Below are positions 7,233-15,025 of a stretch of 24,030 nucleotides of DNA, one piece after another. The position numbers and the translations under genes were made by a program. This DNA comes from Candidatus Melainabacteria bacterium (GTDB taxonomy: Bacteria; Cyanobacteriota; Vampirovibrionia; Vampirovibrionales; JAJTHC01). The notes under the pieces were generated by a model that was not told where the DNA came from, did not search any database, and saw nothing but the letters and a program-made list of their open reading frames with translations. The DNA lies in assembly GCA_026389055.1 (NCBI GenBank), contig JAPLIO010000242.1:1-24030 (forward strand), written 5' to 3'. How positions within the stretch are numbered: the stretch's first letter is position 1; every line of letters starts with the position of its first letter.

Positions 7233-9507
7233 ATGATGAGCAGTAATACCCTAGGCAATACGGATTTTAACCCAATTAACGGAGCAGTACCCCCCCCCTA
7301 AAGGAAAAGCTACTTTACCAAAAGCTGATAAGGTTAAGCTAACCAACAACCAGCCTGATAAATTTGAGCGAGCCACCAGCCCTAGAAAAACGACGGATGA
7401 TGCAGAAACGACGACGACTGTTGCTGAACCAAAAAAGGATGTATTGCCTTTAGTGCTAGGGGCGATTGGTGCAGTAACGGGCATTACGGCATTAGCAGTT
7501 GCTTTCTTTAAGAAACCAGCAGAAGGGGCGAAAGTAGTTGATGAAGCTGCCCAAAAAGAAATAAAGGCACTGCAAGGGCAAATAACCAGTTTAAGTGCAG
7601 ATGCCACTAAGCAAGCCGAGACTTTAGCCCAACATGGGGGCGATTTGTGGAAGCATCAAGTTGAGATAGATAGTAAAGCTTCTGGAATAGTTTATGATGC
7701 TGAAAGAAATACATTAAAAAATGAGATTGTAGGTGTTAGTTTAAGGCTTGCAGGCGTAGAAGCTGGACAACAACAGCAAGCTCAACAACTATCTGTTTTA
7801 GAGCTTGCCCAAGAAGCTATCAATAGTATCTTCGGTAAGGCTAAAGTAGACATTCAGGCTATACAAGAACAGTTAGCAGAAATTGACCCTCGTATTGCAG
7901 GGGGTACCATTCGGGTATCGGAAAAGATAAAACCTTTATTCAGCTTTGGTGAATACAACGTAAGCACTGAAGCTCAAATAGAGTTTAGAAATAGTGCTTT
8001 AGGTCAATCTGTTAGCAATCTACATAACCAAGCTATGAAATATAGGGATGACAATACTCAAATCCCGACTATCCAATCCATGGATATTATCAAGAAATCT
8101 TTCGAGCATTTAAGGGACACGAATACACAGGGAAGCCCTGTAGGACTGTATGATTTAAAGCTTAAAATTCAAGGGAGTTCAAACCCAGTAGATCCTTATG
8201 ATAAACAATTACGAGCTTTTGTTGAGACGTTAGAAGGCATTGAGCATTATTATTCAACTGGTAAGGTAGACCTCTTAAAATCAAATGCTTATTTTTCAAA
8301 AAAGGAACTTTTGATAGAAGCGAAGAAGGTTTTAACAGCTGCCCAAACCAATGAGATTGAGAAAACCAAAACTGCCCAAGCCAACCTCATGACGTGGTTG
8401 GAAGGTATCTTCACGAAAACGAAACCTGAAATTTTCGAGATGAATACCAACGGTAAAAAACCACTGAAAACCTTACCAGCCCCACACTCTGATTCTGACT
8501 GGGTGAGAGACCAAAAGCTTTTGGAGGGAGACAAGCCCCTAGCAGAACTAACTCAAACATTATTAGGCAGTGGTTTTACAATGGCTGAACACCCTTATAT
8601 GATGGGGGATGTTAGTACCCTTTCCGACGCTATTGGTGCGTTACGAAGAGCCTTAGTAGCAGAACAAGGCTATACCCTAGAAAATGGAGTACTCCAAGCA
8701 CCAGAAGGTTCCGGGCGTAACCAGTTAGCACGAACCCTTAACCGTATCGCTAAAACGCTTATTTCTATTGACGATAAGGCTATCGAAGGAGGTCTAGTCC
8801 CCCTAAGGGTGGTAGAAGGCAATGTGAAAAACCTAGATTTGCCTACACAACTATGGAACGCTCGGTTGGATGGCGATGAAGACGGGGTTAAAGCCGTTAC
8901 TGCTCAAATGTTCGAGGAATTACGGAGTGCTTTAGTCAGCTCATTTTTTGCAGAAAACCCACTCTCTTTCCCTGAAAAAGAGAATTACGCTGGAGGAGTT
9001 TTAAAGTTTGTCAATCAGTCGTATCCTAGTTATCCTAGAGTGTCTACAACCTGTTATGACACCATCACAACGAAAGGAAATGAGCTATCTAAGGGTTTAG
9101 ATTTTACCCAAACCCTTACCAATCAACTGTTTGATGATTTGGAAGCCTCAAAGATGATGGATAACCCACACGTATTGTTTTCCATGTGGGAGCTTGCTAC
9201 TAAATGTATCGACACCCTACCTACCAGCAATACAAATAAACAGAATTGGGATGCTAGCCCCTTCCCTAAAGTATTGGATTATGCAGCGTGGCACACCCAT
9301 GAATCTAAGGCAAGAGTAGGAAGAATGTCTGAAGATGCTCAAATTGCCTTAGCAAATTGGAAAGACTTCCCTGAATTGAAAGAGAAGGTGCAAGCCGTCA
9401 TTAGTGCTAGAACGGAAAGCGTAGAAAAGGTTAAAACCGCCCAAACCGCACTCATGGCGTTTCTAAAAGACAAATTCTACAAGCCTGAAGCACAAGCCCC
9501 TGCTTAA
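7233..9507 (+). CDS. Membrane-anchored coiled-coil hypothetical protein, interrupted by a C9 tract
   Basis: The long frame is open from 7255 to the TAA at 9505 but has no ATG near its beginning; the first usual codon in it is TTG at 7444, with no Shine-Dalgarno. The plausible start is ATG ATG at 7233/7236, 10 bases after AGAGG. From there the reading is MMSSNTLGNTDFNPINGAV, then three Pro codons in a C9 tract, then TAA. With one C fewer (or two more) the reading continues without interruption into the long frame, giving ~757 aa. In that form: a Thr/Lys-rich linker (~22-68), one membrane helix (~71-93, LPLVLGAIGAVTGITALAVA), a helical/coiled-coil stretch (~105-190), then globular sequence with no family I recognise. 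A motif of the form EK-KTAQ-LM--L---F occurs twice (DNA ~8358-8420 and ~9421-9480), suggesting two related domains. As read here, the full-length product would not be made from the ATG. Confidence 0.7.
7290..7298 (+). repeat. C9 homopolymer near the 5' end of the gene, probable contingency tract
   Basis: Nine C residues 57 bases after the ATG at 7233. At this length the start frame reaches TAA immediately after the tract; a length of 8 or 11 would join it to the long frame. Tracts of this length are prone to slipped-strand mispairing. Confidence 0.65.
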
Positions 9508-9510
9508 ACC

Positions 9511-9636
9511 TATAGTGTTTTGAATCATTTATTTTGTAGGGGCGTAATTTATTACGTCCGCCCAACAATCCTCAAACGGATGCGATAAATCGCACCCCTA
9601 CAAAAAAATGCAACTAAAATAATTCAAAATACTATA
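9511..9636. mobile_element. MITE-like element, about 126 bp
   Basis: Terminal inverted repeats TATAGTGTTTTGAATCATTT and (reverse complement of the right end) TATAGTATTTTGAATTATTT match at 18 of 20 positions. Inside is a second inverted pair, TTTTGTAGGGG(T/C)G. It has no coding capacity, and termini beginning TA would suit a TA-target element, but I see no separate target duplication. It lies just after the stop of the long hypothetical gene. Confidence 0.6.
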
Positions 9637-9668
9637 CCTAGAGAGGCACACGAAGAAGCCTCTCTAGG
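9637..9668. terminator. Bidirectional terminator between convergent genes
   Basis: A perfect 11-bp stem, CCTAGAGAGGC (9637-9647) with GCCTCTCTAGG (9658-9668) and a 10-base loop, sits between the stop of the plus-strand hypothetical gene and the stop of the minus-strand response regulator. Neither side has a long U-tract. Confidence 0.7.
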
Positions 9669-9677
9669 TAGGTATTG

Positions 9678-10085
9678 TTAGTTGCTAGCCACTTTCAATT
9701 CATAGGTTTGCAGTGAACGTTCGATAATGCTCAGCAATTCTTCCTGTTTAAATGGTTTGCCTAGCACATAGCTAATACCATTCAACTTCGCCACGCTCTT
9801 CATCTCATCTAAGTTAGAAAAGGCGGTCAGCATCATACGTTGGGTATTAGGAGAAAGTTGCTTTAAATGCTTCAGCAACATATGCCCCGGCATAGTACCC
9901 CCTAAATCTTCATCGGAAATAACCAAGCTATAATGGGTTTCTGCCAACTTCATTAAAGCAGCCCTTGGGCAAACTTCAAAATCTGCAAGCACATTGGGCA
10001 GTTTAATAGAACAAAACAACCGAAGAGACTGTAGCACATCGGCACTGTCTTCAACAAATAAAATACGATGCTGCACTGGATTCAT
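9678..10085 (-). CDS. Single-domain response regulator (CheY-like receiver)
   Basis: 135 aa, one receiver domain and no output domain. It carries the acidic pair E12-D13 (LFVEDS), the phospho-acceptor D58 (SLVISDED), the switch T87 (MMLTAF) and the conserved K110 (LGKPF). As an isolated receiver it would act by protein-protein contact or as a phospho-relay step. It lies 93 bases downstream of the histidine kinase halves on the same strand, so the two probably form a two-component pair. The ATG at 10085 has only a distant GGAG (16 bases), so translation may be weak. Confidence 0.9.
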   Translation of the reverse strand: MNPVQHRILFVEDSADVLQSLRLFCSIKLPNVLADFEVCPRAALMKLAETHYSLVISDEDLGGTMPGHMLLKHLKQLSPNTQRMMLTAFSNLDEMKSVAKLNGISYVLGKPFKQEELLSIIERSLQTYELKVASN

Positions 10086-10178
10086 AAGAAAAATTTACAC
10101 GCTCCGTTAAGATATTAAACTAAACAATCAGTTATAGTAGGGGAAACAACAATAGCACACTCTGTTTATTAAAAAGCC

Positions 10179-10625
10179 TTACAATTTTAATAGTACGAAA
10201 AAGGTGGTTCCATCTTGTTCGTTAGATTTACAGACTAATTTGCCTTTATGGGCTTCAATGGCTTGCTTGGTTACTGCTAACCCTAAGCCTTGGTTCTCAT
10301 CCGTTGATTGTACGGTTTTCGTTGAAACGTAAGGCTCAAAAATCTTAGCCATCATATCTGGCGGTATAACAGGTCCATTATTATGAATTTCAATGGTAAC
10401 CGCCTTGAAAGGTTTCAATACCTGATGAAGCCGAACCGTTAAACAGGCATTGGCGGGTTGAAATTCTGCCAATGCTTCATACCCATTTTGAATGATATTC
10501 AAAAACGCTTGTTTTAGTAGGCTTTCATTGCCCATTACGCTGGCTTTTTCGCTCAGCGTGCAATCAATTTTAGTTTGGATAGTAGGGTATTGATTATGGC
10601 ATTGTTCTAGGGTTTGAAGCACCAT
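10179..10625 (-). CDS. Histidine kinase, C-terminal ATPase half (split gene)
   Basis: 148 aa containing the HATPase_c fold of sensor kinases: N box (FLNIIQNGYEAL, N47), G1 (HNNGPVIPPD, with N where D is usual), F box (KIFEPYVSTK) and G2 (GLGLAVTKQAIEAHKG). It lacks the dimerisation/phospho-acceptor domain, which is encoded directly upstream in another frame. The two frames overlap by 19 bases at an A7 run: reading one base back after TTA AAA AAA gives ATG GTG CTT and joins the halves. The internal ATG at 10625 could also allow separate initiation, but no good ribosome binding site precedes it. Confidence 0.85.
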   Translation of the reverse strand: MVLQTLEQCHNQYPTIQTKIDCTLSEKASVMGNESLLKQAFLNIIQNGYEALAEFQPANACLTVRLHQVLKPFKAVTIEIHNNGPVIPPDMMAKIFEPYVSTKTVQSTDENQGLGLAVTKQAIEAHKGKLVCKSNEQDGTTFFVLLKL

Positions 10626-11113
10626 TTTTTTAACCGAACGGTTTTATAGGTAGCTTTAGCATTAAGCATACCCACCTCTTGCTTACGAAACAACCCTGTT
10701 AATTGCCGAACATTGGTAAATATTTCGCCAATATGGGAAAGGCTCTCTAAAGAGTAATTGGTAATATGGATAGCGATACCAAGCGTTTGAGCAACAGGAT
10801 GTTTGCCCCTATAATCCGCCGTTTGCACTAGAGAACCTTGTTCATGCTCTGCCACTAAAAAATGAAGCTGATCTAACAGTAGCTCTTGGTTGGTTTGAAT
10901 GGCAGCTAATGGGTTTTTAATTTCATGTTCTAGCAAATTAAAGGCGTGTTTGGTGGTTTTTTTATCCGTTGTTACAGTAGCATCTGTTGCGTAGTTGATA
11001 GTTTCAGCAGATTCCGTGGCAGAAGAAGAAAGGAGTGTTTCAACCACATGAACTGCTTTTGGGTGCAGCATAGTGGTTTCTGGTTGCGTTGATTCTGCTT
11101 TGGCGTGCCTCAT
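10607..11113 (-). CDS. Histidine kinase, N-terminal HisKA half (split gene)
   Basis: 168 aa. The first ~55 residues are Ser/Thr-rich with no signal peptide or membrane helix, so the kinase is cytoplasmic. The H box LLEHEIKNPLAAI carries the phosphorylatable H63. The frame ends in TYKTVRLKKWCFKP, where the last residues (after LKK) look like out-of-frame tail created at the A7 run on the minus strand (plus strand T7 at 10625-10631). With one extra A, or a -1 slip on A AAA AAA, it would fuse to the ATPase half to give a ~310-aa kinase. The start is supported by AAAGGA 9 bases before the ATG. There is no sensor domain, so the signal is presumably supplied by a partner protein. Confidence 0.8.
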   Translation of the reverse strand: MRHAKAESTQPETTMLHPKAVHVVETLLSSSATESAETINYATDATVTTDKKTTKHAFNLLEHEIKNPLAAIQTNQELLLDQLHFLVAEHEQGSLVQTADYRGKHPVAQTLGIAIHITNYSLESLSHIGEIFTNVRQLTGLFRKQEVGMLNAKATYKTVRLKKWCFKP

Positions 11114-11203
11114 CAGAAAAAGTCCTTTAATCTATGGGTCTTCATCCAGTAAGTCGTAATATCAATCGTTATCATCAATTGCTCATATTTATCCGTAAGC
11201 TAG

Positions 11204-11259
11204 TTTACATTAACAATAGTTGCTGTTAATCTTTATAATAAAGTATAGATAGTCATCAA
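11204..11259. promoter_or_regulatory. Overlapping divergent promoter candidates
   Basis: Plus strand: TTTACA (11204-11209), 17-base spacer, TAATCT (11227-11232). Minus strand: TTGATG (11259-11254), 16-base spacer, TATAAA (11237-11232), pointing toward the histidine kinase. The hexamers are imperfect and the region is AT-rich, so both are only candidates. Confidence 0.3.
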
Positions 11260-11285
11260 TAAACGACTTAGAATCTGTACCCACC

Positions 11286-11318
11286 CCTCTTGAGTCATAC
11301 AAGAGGTTTATTGTTCTT
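11286..11318 (+). terminator. Terminator of a short plus-strand transcript
   Basis: CCTCTTG (11286-11292), loop AGTCATA, CAAGAGG (11300-11306), then TTTATTGTTCTT. It lies upstream of the comF-like gene and downstream of the plus promoter candidate at 11204-11232, where no protein gene is present, so it could end a roughly 75-nt non-coding RNA. Confidence 0.5.
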
Positions 11319-11520
11319 CTACAGTTGAGCATCGGTTACAAACAGGAATCGATTAGGGTGGAGTGAATTTTGTTATATTTCTTCATATTCCATCAAGTAT
11401 AAACTTTCTTTCGATGAAGCGAAACTTTTTCTGATGGATTCACTAGAACTCCACTATGTATGGTAGCATAAACACAAATGCTCGTTTTGTAAACAGGCTA
11501 ATTAAAGAGGCTGGTATTTC

Positions 11521-12273
11521 TTGAAATTTTTATTGTTTTTGTTATGGGCTTCTTGGAAAATAAAACAACACAATTGCCTAGAATGCTTGCAAAAACTAGG
11601 TAATTTCGGTATTTGTTCTGGTTGCTTACAACGGTACCAACCACTTGAAAATAAAGAAACCGGCTTGATTAGATTTCTGAAAACAGCAGGAAAAACACAA
11701 GTACCCGTTTTTATATCAACGCCGTGGTCGCAAAAAATGAGGAAAAAATGGTATCGGTATAAGTTTTTGAAAGCCTATGCTGAAACGGCTTTATTCGTTT
11801 CTTTATTGTTGCCTACAGCCTTACTGGCTATTACTTCTGTAAAAAAAACGTTACAAAAGCCCCTTGAACCTCGCCGAATTTGGCTCACGCATCCACCTGC
11901 CAGAGCGGGTAAAGTGTACCCTTGGGAACGCATCGTTCAACGCCTAGCTGCCCAACAAGGATGGGGGTATGAACCGAATTTAATCCGTTGGGCATCGTTT
12001 CAACAGGGTGAAAAGGAACAAAAAACGGCTCGTTCCAAGCTGGAACGTCAACAACAAAGAGCGACCGCTTTTTGTGCGACTAACAATGCAAAGCTATTGA
12101 AAAAGCTTAAAGAAGAACCGCCTCAGCTTATTTTGTTGATGGATGATATTATGACAACAGGGGCAACAATATCAGGTTGTTTGGTTGCGTTGAACGAACT
12201 TTGTAAGCAGGGGGGTGCTTCTGTATCTTTGCCGCAATTGCAGGTAGTGGTGCTAACGGAAGTTCCCCTCTAG
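11521..12273 (+). CDS. comF: ComF-family phosphoribosyltransferase-like protein
   Basis: 250 aa. It has an N-terminal zinc-ribbon-like C19-x2-C22 ... C32-x2-C35 and a C-terminal type I phosphoribosyltransferase motif LILLMDDIMTTGAT (D208, D209, T212-T216). This is the ComF/GntX layout, tied to DNA uptake in naturally competent bacteria, though many homologues are uncharacterised. Residues 84-105 form a hydrophobic stretch, probably the fold core. The start is TTG, 8 bases after AAAGAGG; no ATG near the N-terminus keeps all four cysteines. No other competence genes are in view. A T9 run follows the stop, but I see no clear stem before it. The family call is firm; the competence role is inferred. 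Confidence 0.85.
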   Translation: MKFLLFLLWASWKIKQHNCLECLQKLGNFGICSGCLQRYQPLENKETGLIRFLKTAGKTQVPVFISTPWSQKMRKKWYRYKFLKAYAETALFVSLLLPTALLAITSVKKTLQKPLEPRRIWLTHPPARAGKVYPWERIVQRLAAQQGWGYEPNLIRWASFQQGEKEQKTARSKLERQQQRATAFCATNNAKLLKKLKEEPPQLILLMDDIMTTGATISGCLVALNELCKQGGASVSLPQLQVVVLTEVPL

Positions 12274-12351
12274 CACAGACCGTTTTTTTTTGGTTTAATA
12301 AAAACATGCTATTCCTTCATTTTTATTTTATGAGAGTTGGACACCCCCACA

Positions 12352-13683
12352 ATGAGTTTAAATGCTGCTGCCGCCACTTTGTTGCCTGAAATACTGTCTG
12401 CTTCTGCCCCTGTACGCATTGGGTTAATTGGCTTGGGAACGGTTGGTTCTGGCACCGTTAAATTACTCAGCCGTAACCCGTTGGTAGAATTAGTTCAAAT
12501 TGCCGTCAAATCAATTGATAAAGCCAGAAGCTTGGCAGATATTGAAATCGCCCATCTGCTAACAACAGATGCTTTTGCAGTAGTCAACAACCCCGATGTG
12601 CAAGTGGTGGTTGAGTTAGTAGGTGGTATTGATTTAGCCAAACAGTGGATTACCACGGCGTTAAACAATAAAAAGCACGTTGTAACCGCCAACAAAGCCT
12701 TAATTGCTACCCACGGGGCTGAACTATTTGCCTTAGCCAAGAAAAATGGCGTTGCCTTACTGTTTGAAGCCTCTGTTGCGGGGGGTATCCCCATTTTAAT
12801 GCCACTTAAAATGTGCTTGGCTGCCAATAAAATCACCGAAATCGCAGGTATTCTCAACGGAACAACCAACTACATTCTAACCCGCATGATGGAAGACGGG
12901 TGGGATTTTCAAACCGCATTAGCCAAAGCTCAAGCCCTCGGTTTCGCAGAAGCAGACCCTTCTAGCGATGTTGATGGACACGATGCCGCTTACAAGCTAG
13001 CCATTTTGGCGAAAATTGCATTCCAACGTCAAATAGATGTGGCCGAGATTTTTGTGGAAGGTATTACCGCCATCACCCCTGCGGATATTGATTATGCTAA
13101 ACGCTTTGGTTATACCATTCGCTTGATTGGGCTAGCCCGTTGGAATGAAGAACGCCAATGCCCTGAACTGCGGGTTCATCCCATGTTGTTGAAAAATACG
13201 CACCCACTAGCCAACGTTTATAATGAATACAACGCTATTTGGGTAAAGGGTGATGCCGTGGGCGATACCATGTTCTACGGTAAAGGGGCAGGTGAACTGC
13301 CAACCGCCAGTGCCGTTTGTGCGGATGTGTTGGCATTAGTAAAAGATATTCAATCTAACAACCTAACGGTTTGTGCAGGGATGGAAGTGTTTTTATCGGC
13401 TGAAAAAGTAACGCCTCTGCCCATTTCTGAAACGACCAATCGGTATTACATTCGGTTGAACACTAAAGATGAAGCGGGCGTACTGGCGGAACTAGGCAAA
13501 GCCTTCGGAGACCAAGGCGTTAGCCTTGAAAGCTTCCTACAATTACCGGGGGAAGAACCCGAAACGGCTAGCTTAATGCTGGTAACACACTTAGCCCAAG
13601 AAAAAAATGTCCAACAAGCTTTGAAAAACATTGTTGCCCTAACGGTTACAGAATCCATTGGGTGCGTATTAAGAGTATTGTAA
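12352..13683 (+). CDS. hom: Homoserine dehydrogenase
   Basis: 443 aa from the ATG at 12352. It performs NAD(P)-dependent reduction of aspartate semialdehyde to homoserine, the branch point toward threonine and methionine. It shows the Rossmann motif GLIGLGTVGSGT (24-35), TANKALIATHG (112-122), the signature GILNGTTNYILTRM (166-179), and E200, D211 and K215 spaced as the catalytic E/D/K trio of the family. A C-terminal ACT domain from ~365 (YYIRLNTKDEAGVLAELGKAF) suggests threonine feedback control. The length is typical of monofunctional, ACT-containing enzymes (no aspartokinase fusion). A TTG at 12337 in frame adds only five residues and has no better ribosome binding site. It is followed after 31 bases by thrC on the same strand. 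Confidence 0.97.
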   Translation: MSLNAAAATLLPEILSASAPVRIGLIGLGTVGSGTVKLLSRNPLVELVQIAVKSIDKARSLADIEIAHLLTTDAFAVVNNPDVQVVVELVGGIDLAKQWITTALNNKKHVVTANKALIATHGAELFALAKKNGVALLFEASVAGGIPILMPLKMCLAANKITEIAGILNGTTNYILTRMMEDGWDFQTALAKAQALGFAEADPSSDVDGHDAAYKLAILAKIAFQRQIDVAEIFVEGITAITPADIDYAKRFGYTIRLIGLARWNEERQCPELRVHPMLLKNTHPLANVYNEYNAIWVKGDAVGDTMFYGKGAGELPTASAVCADVLALVKDIQSNNLTVCAGMEVFLSAEKVTPLPISETTNRYYIRLNTKDEAGVLAELGKAFGDQGVSLESFLQLPGEEPETASLMLVTHLAQEKNVQQALKNIVALTVTESIGCVLRVL

Positions 13684-13714
13684 ACTAATTTTTAAAAATG
13701 AAAGAATTGAAACA

Positions 13715-14794
13715 ATGATGATGATGATGTCTGTTGGTATTTTAGACCGCTATAGAAGCCTGTACAACTTGGCTGATGATTACCCTGTTGTTAGCTTGCA
13801 CGAAGGCAGTACGCCACTCATTCCAGCCCAACGTTTAGCCAAATGTTTGCGGGTAGAAGGCTTAAAAGTGTTCCTGAAATACGAAGGACTCAACCCCACG
13901 GGCAGCTTTAAAGATAGAGGCATGACTTACGCCGTTTCTCAAGCCAAAGCGGATGGGGCGGAATACGTCATTTGTGCCAGCACTGGGAATACGTCTGCAG
14001 CGTGTGCGGCGTATGCTACACGAGCTGGGCTAAAGGCTTTGGTGATTATTCCTGAAGGCAAGATTGCCTTGGGTAAATTGTCTCAAGCGTTGATGTACGG
14101 GGCAACGATTGTTGAAATTTCGGGCAATTTTGACCAAGCTCTTTCTATTGTGCGGGAATTGGGTGAAATGACCCCCAAGCTAGCGGTGGTTAATTCCATC
14201 AATCCGTACCGTATTGAAGGGCAAAAATCAGGAGCGTGGGAAATTTGCGATGATTTAGGAAAAGCTCCCGATCAATTTTTTATTCCTGTAGGCAATGCAG
14301 GTAACATTACGGCTTATTGGCGTGGGTTTGAACAGTATAAAGCCATCGGGAAGATTGATAGCCTACCGCAGATGTTTGGGTATCAAGCAGCGGGGGCGGC
14401 TCCGTTGGTGCTAGGGCACCCGATTGATAACCCTGAAACGGTGGCTACGGCTATTCGGATTGGGAAACCTGCTAGTTGGGATGGGGCGATTACCGCCAAA
14501 ACCGCTAGCGGTGGGCAGATAGATTCTGTTACGGATGCGGAGATTTTGAGTGCTTACCATTGTTTGGCTCGGCATGAAGGGGTGTTTTGCGAACCTGCTA
14601 GTGCGGCTAGTGTGGCGGGTTTGTTTAAAGCGGCGGCTGAAGGCAAGTTAAAACCTCATGCGACTGTGGTTTGTATTTTAACGGGTAATGGCTTAAAAGA
14701 CCCTGATAATGCCATTGACGTAGGCATGAAGGGGGCTAACCGAGTAGCCTTACCCCCAGACCGCCAAGCCATCGCATCATTCTTGGGGTTGTAA
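13715..14794 (+). CDS. thrC: Threonine synthase
   Basis: 359 aa PLP enzyme converting O-phosphohomoserine to threonine. The PLP lysine is K66 in TGSFKDRG; ASTGNTSAA (89-97) binds the substrate/phosphate side, and PVGNAGN is the PLP phosphate loop. The length matches the short bacterial (Bacillus/cyanobacterial-type) form. It lies 31 bases after hom and is presumably co-transcribed; the homoserine kinase that links the two steps is not in the window. The gene opens with five tandem ATG codons, so several starts are possible; upstream there is only a weak purine stretch (AAAGAATTGAAAC). The same tandem-ATG opening occurs in flhA and dcd. Confidence 0.96.
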   Translation: MMMMMSVGILDRYRSLYNLADDYPVVSLHEGSTPLIPAQRLAKCLRVEGLKVFLKYEGLNPTGSFKDRGMTYAVSQAKADGAEYVICASTGNTSAACAAYATRAGLKALVIIPEGKIALGKLSQALMYGATIVEISGNFDQALSIVRELGEMTPKLAVVNSINPYRIEGQKSGAWEICDDLGKAPDQFFIPVGNAGNITAYWRGFEQYKAIGKIDSLPQMFGYQAAGAAPLVLGHPIDNPETVATAIRIGKPASWDGAITAKTASGGQIDSVTDAEILSAYHCLARHEGVFCEPASAASVAGLFKAAAEGKLKPHATVVCILTGNGLKDPDNAIDVGMKGANRVALPPDRQAIASFLGL

Positions 14795-14813
14795 GGGTTA
14801 AAGTATAGTCATT

Positions 14814-14963
14814 TATACCAAATAGCATGTTTAGATTCACATCATGGGCGGGCGACCACAAGGGTTCGCCCCTACAGTAATCTAATAGCTCTCCCTTTGT
14901 AGGGGAGACCCTCGTGGTCTCCCGAATCAGGATTTTATGCTATTTAATTTTTTAATTGGTATA
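14814..14963. mobile_element. MITE-like element with an internally shortened left end
   Basis: The left end reads TATACCAAATAGCAT. The right end, read in reverse, is TATACCAATT, an AT-rich insert, then AAATAGCAT. The ends are therefore the same inverted repeat with ~11 bases missing on the left. Inside are two hairpins: GGGCGACC...GGTTCGCCC and GGGAGACC-CTCGT-GGTCTCCC, each next to the CCCTAC or GTAGGGG phrase widespread in small bacterial repeats. The end motif matches the copies at 128-150, 225-246 and 21132-21155. No coding capacity. Confidence 0.55.
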
Positions 14964-14966
14964 AAA

Positions 14967-14988
14967 GGGCGGACACAGAGATCCGCCC
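14967..14988. terminator. Hairpin beside the repeat, possible terminator of the minus-strand gene
   Basis: GGGCGGA (14967-14973) and TCCGCCC (14982-14988) form a perfect 7-bp stem; on the minus strand it is followed by TTTTAT. It lies 37 bases past the stop of the minus-strand hypothetical gene and probably derives from the repeat family. Confidence 0.45.
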
Positions 14989-15025
14989 CTACAGAGAATG
15001 CGTAGCACATTATGTTTAGGAACAG

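Larger units (their letters stand above)
11114..11520. other. Divergent intergenic region between kinase and comF-like gene
   Basis: No protein gene is seen. It holds overlapping divergent promoter candidates and a plus-strand hairpin with a T-rich tail (listed separately), plus a loose inverted repeat: GTGGAGTGAA near 11358 versus TTCACT-n5-CCAC near 11440. Confidence 0.35.

Noticed and set aside
7444..7446. TTG as the true start of the long hypothetical gene
   Set aside because: No ribosome binding site, it would begin inside the membrane helix, and upstream codons in the same frame look coding back to the C9 tract.
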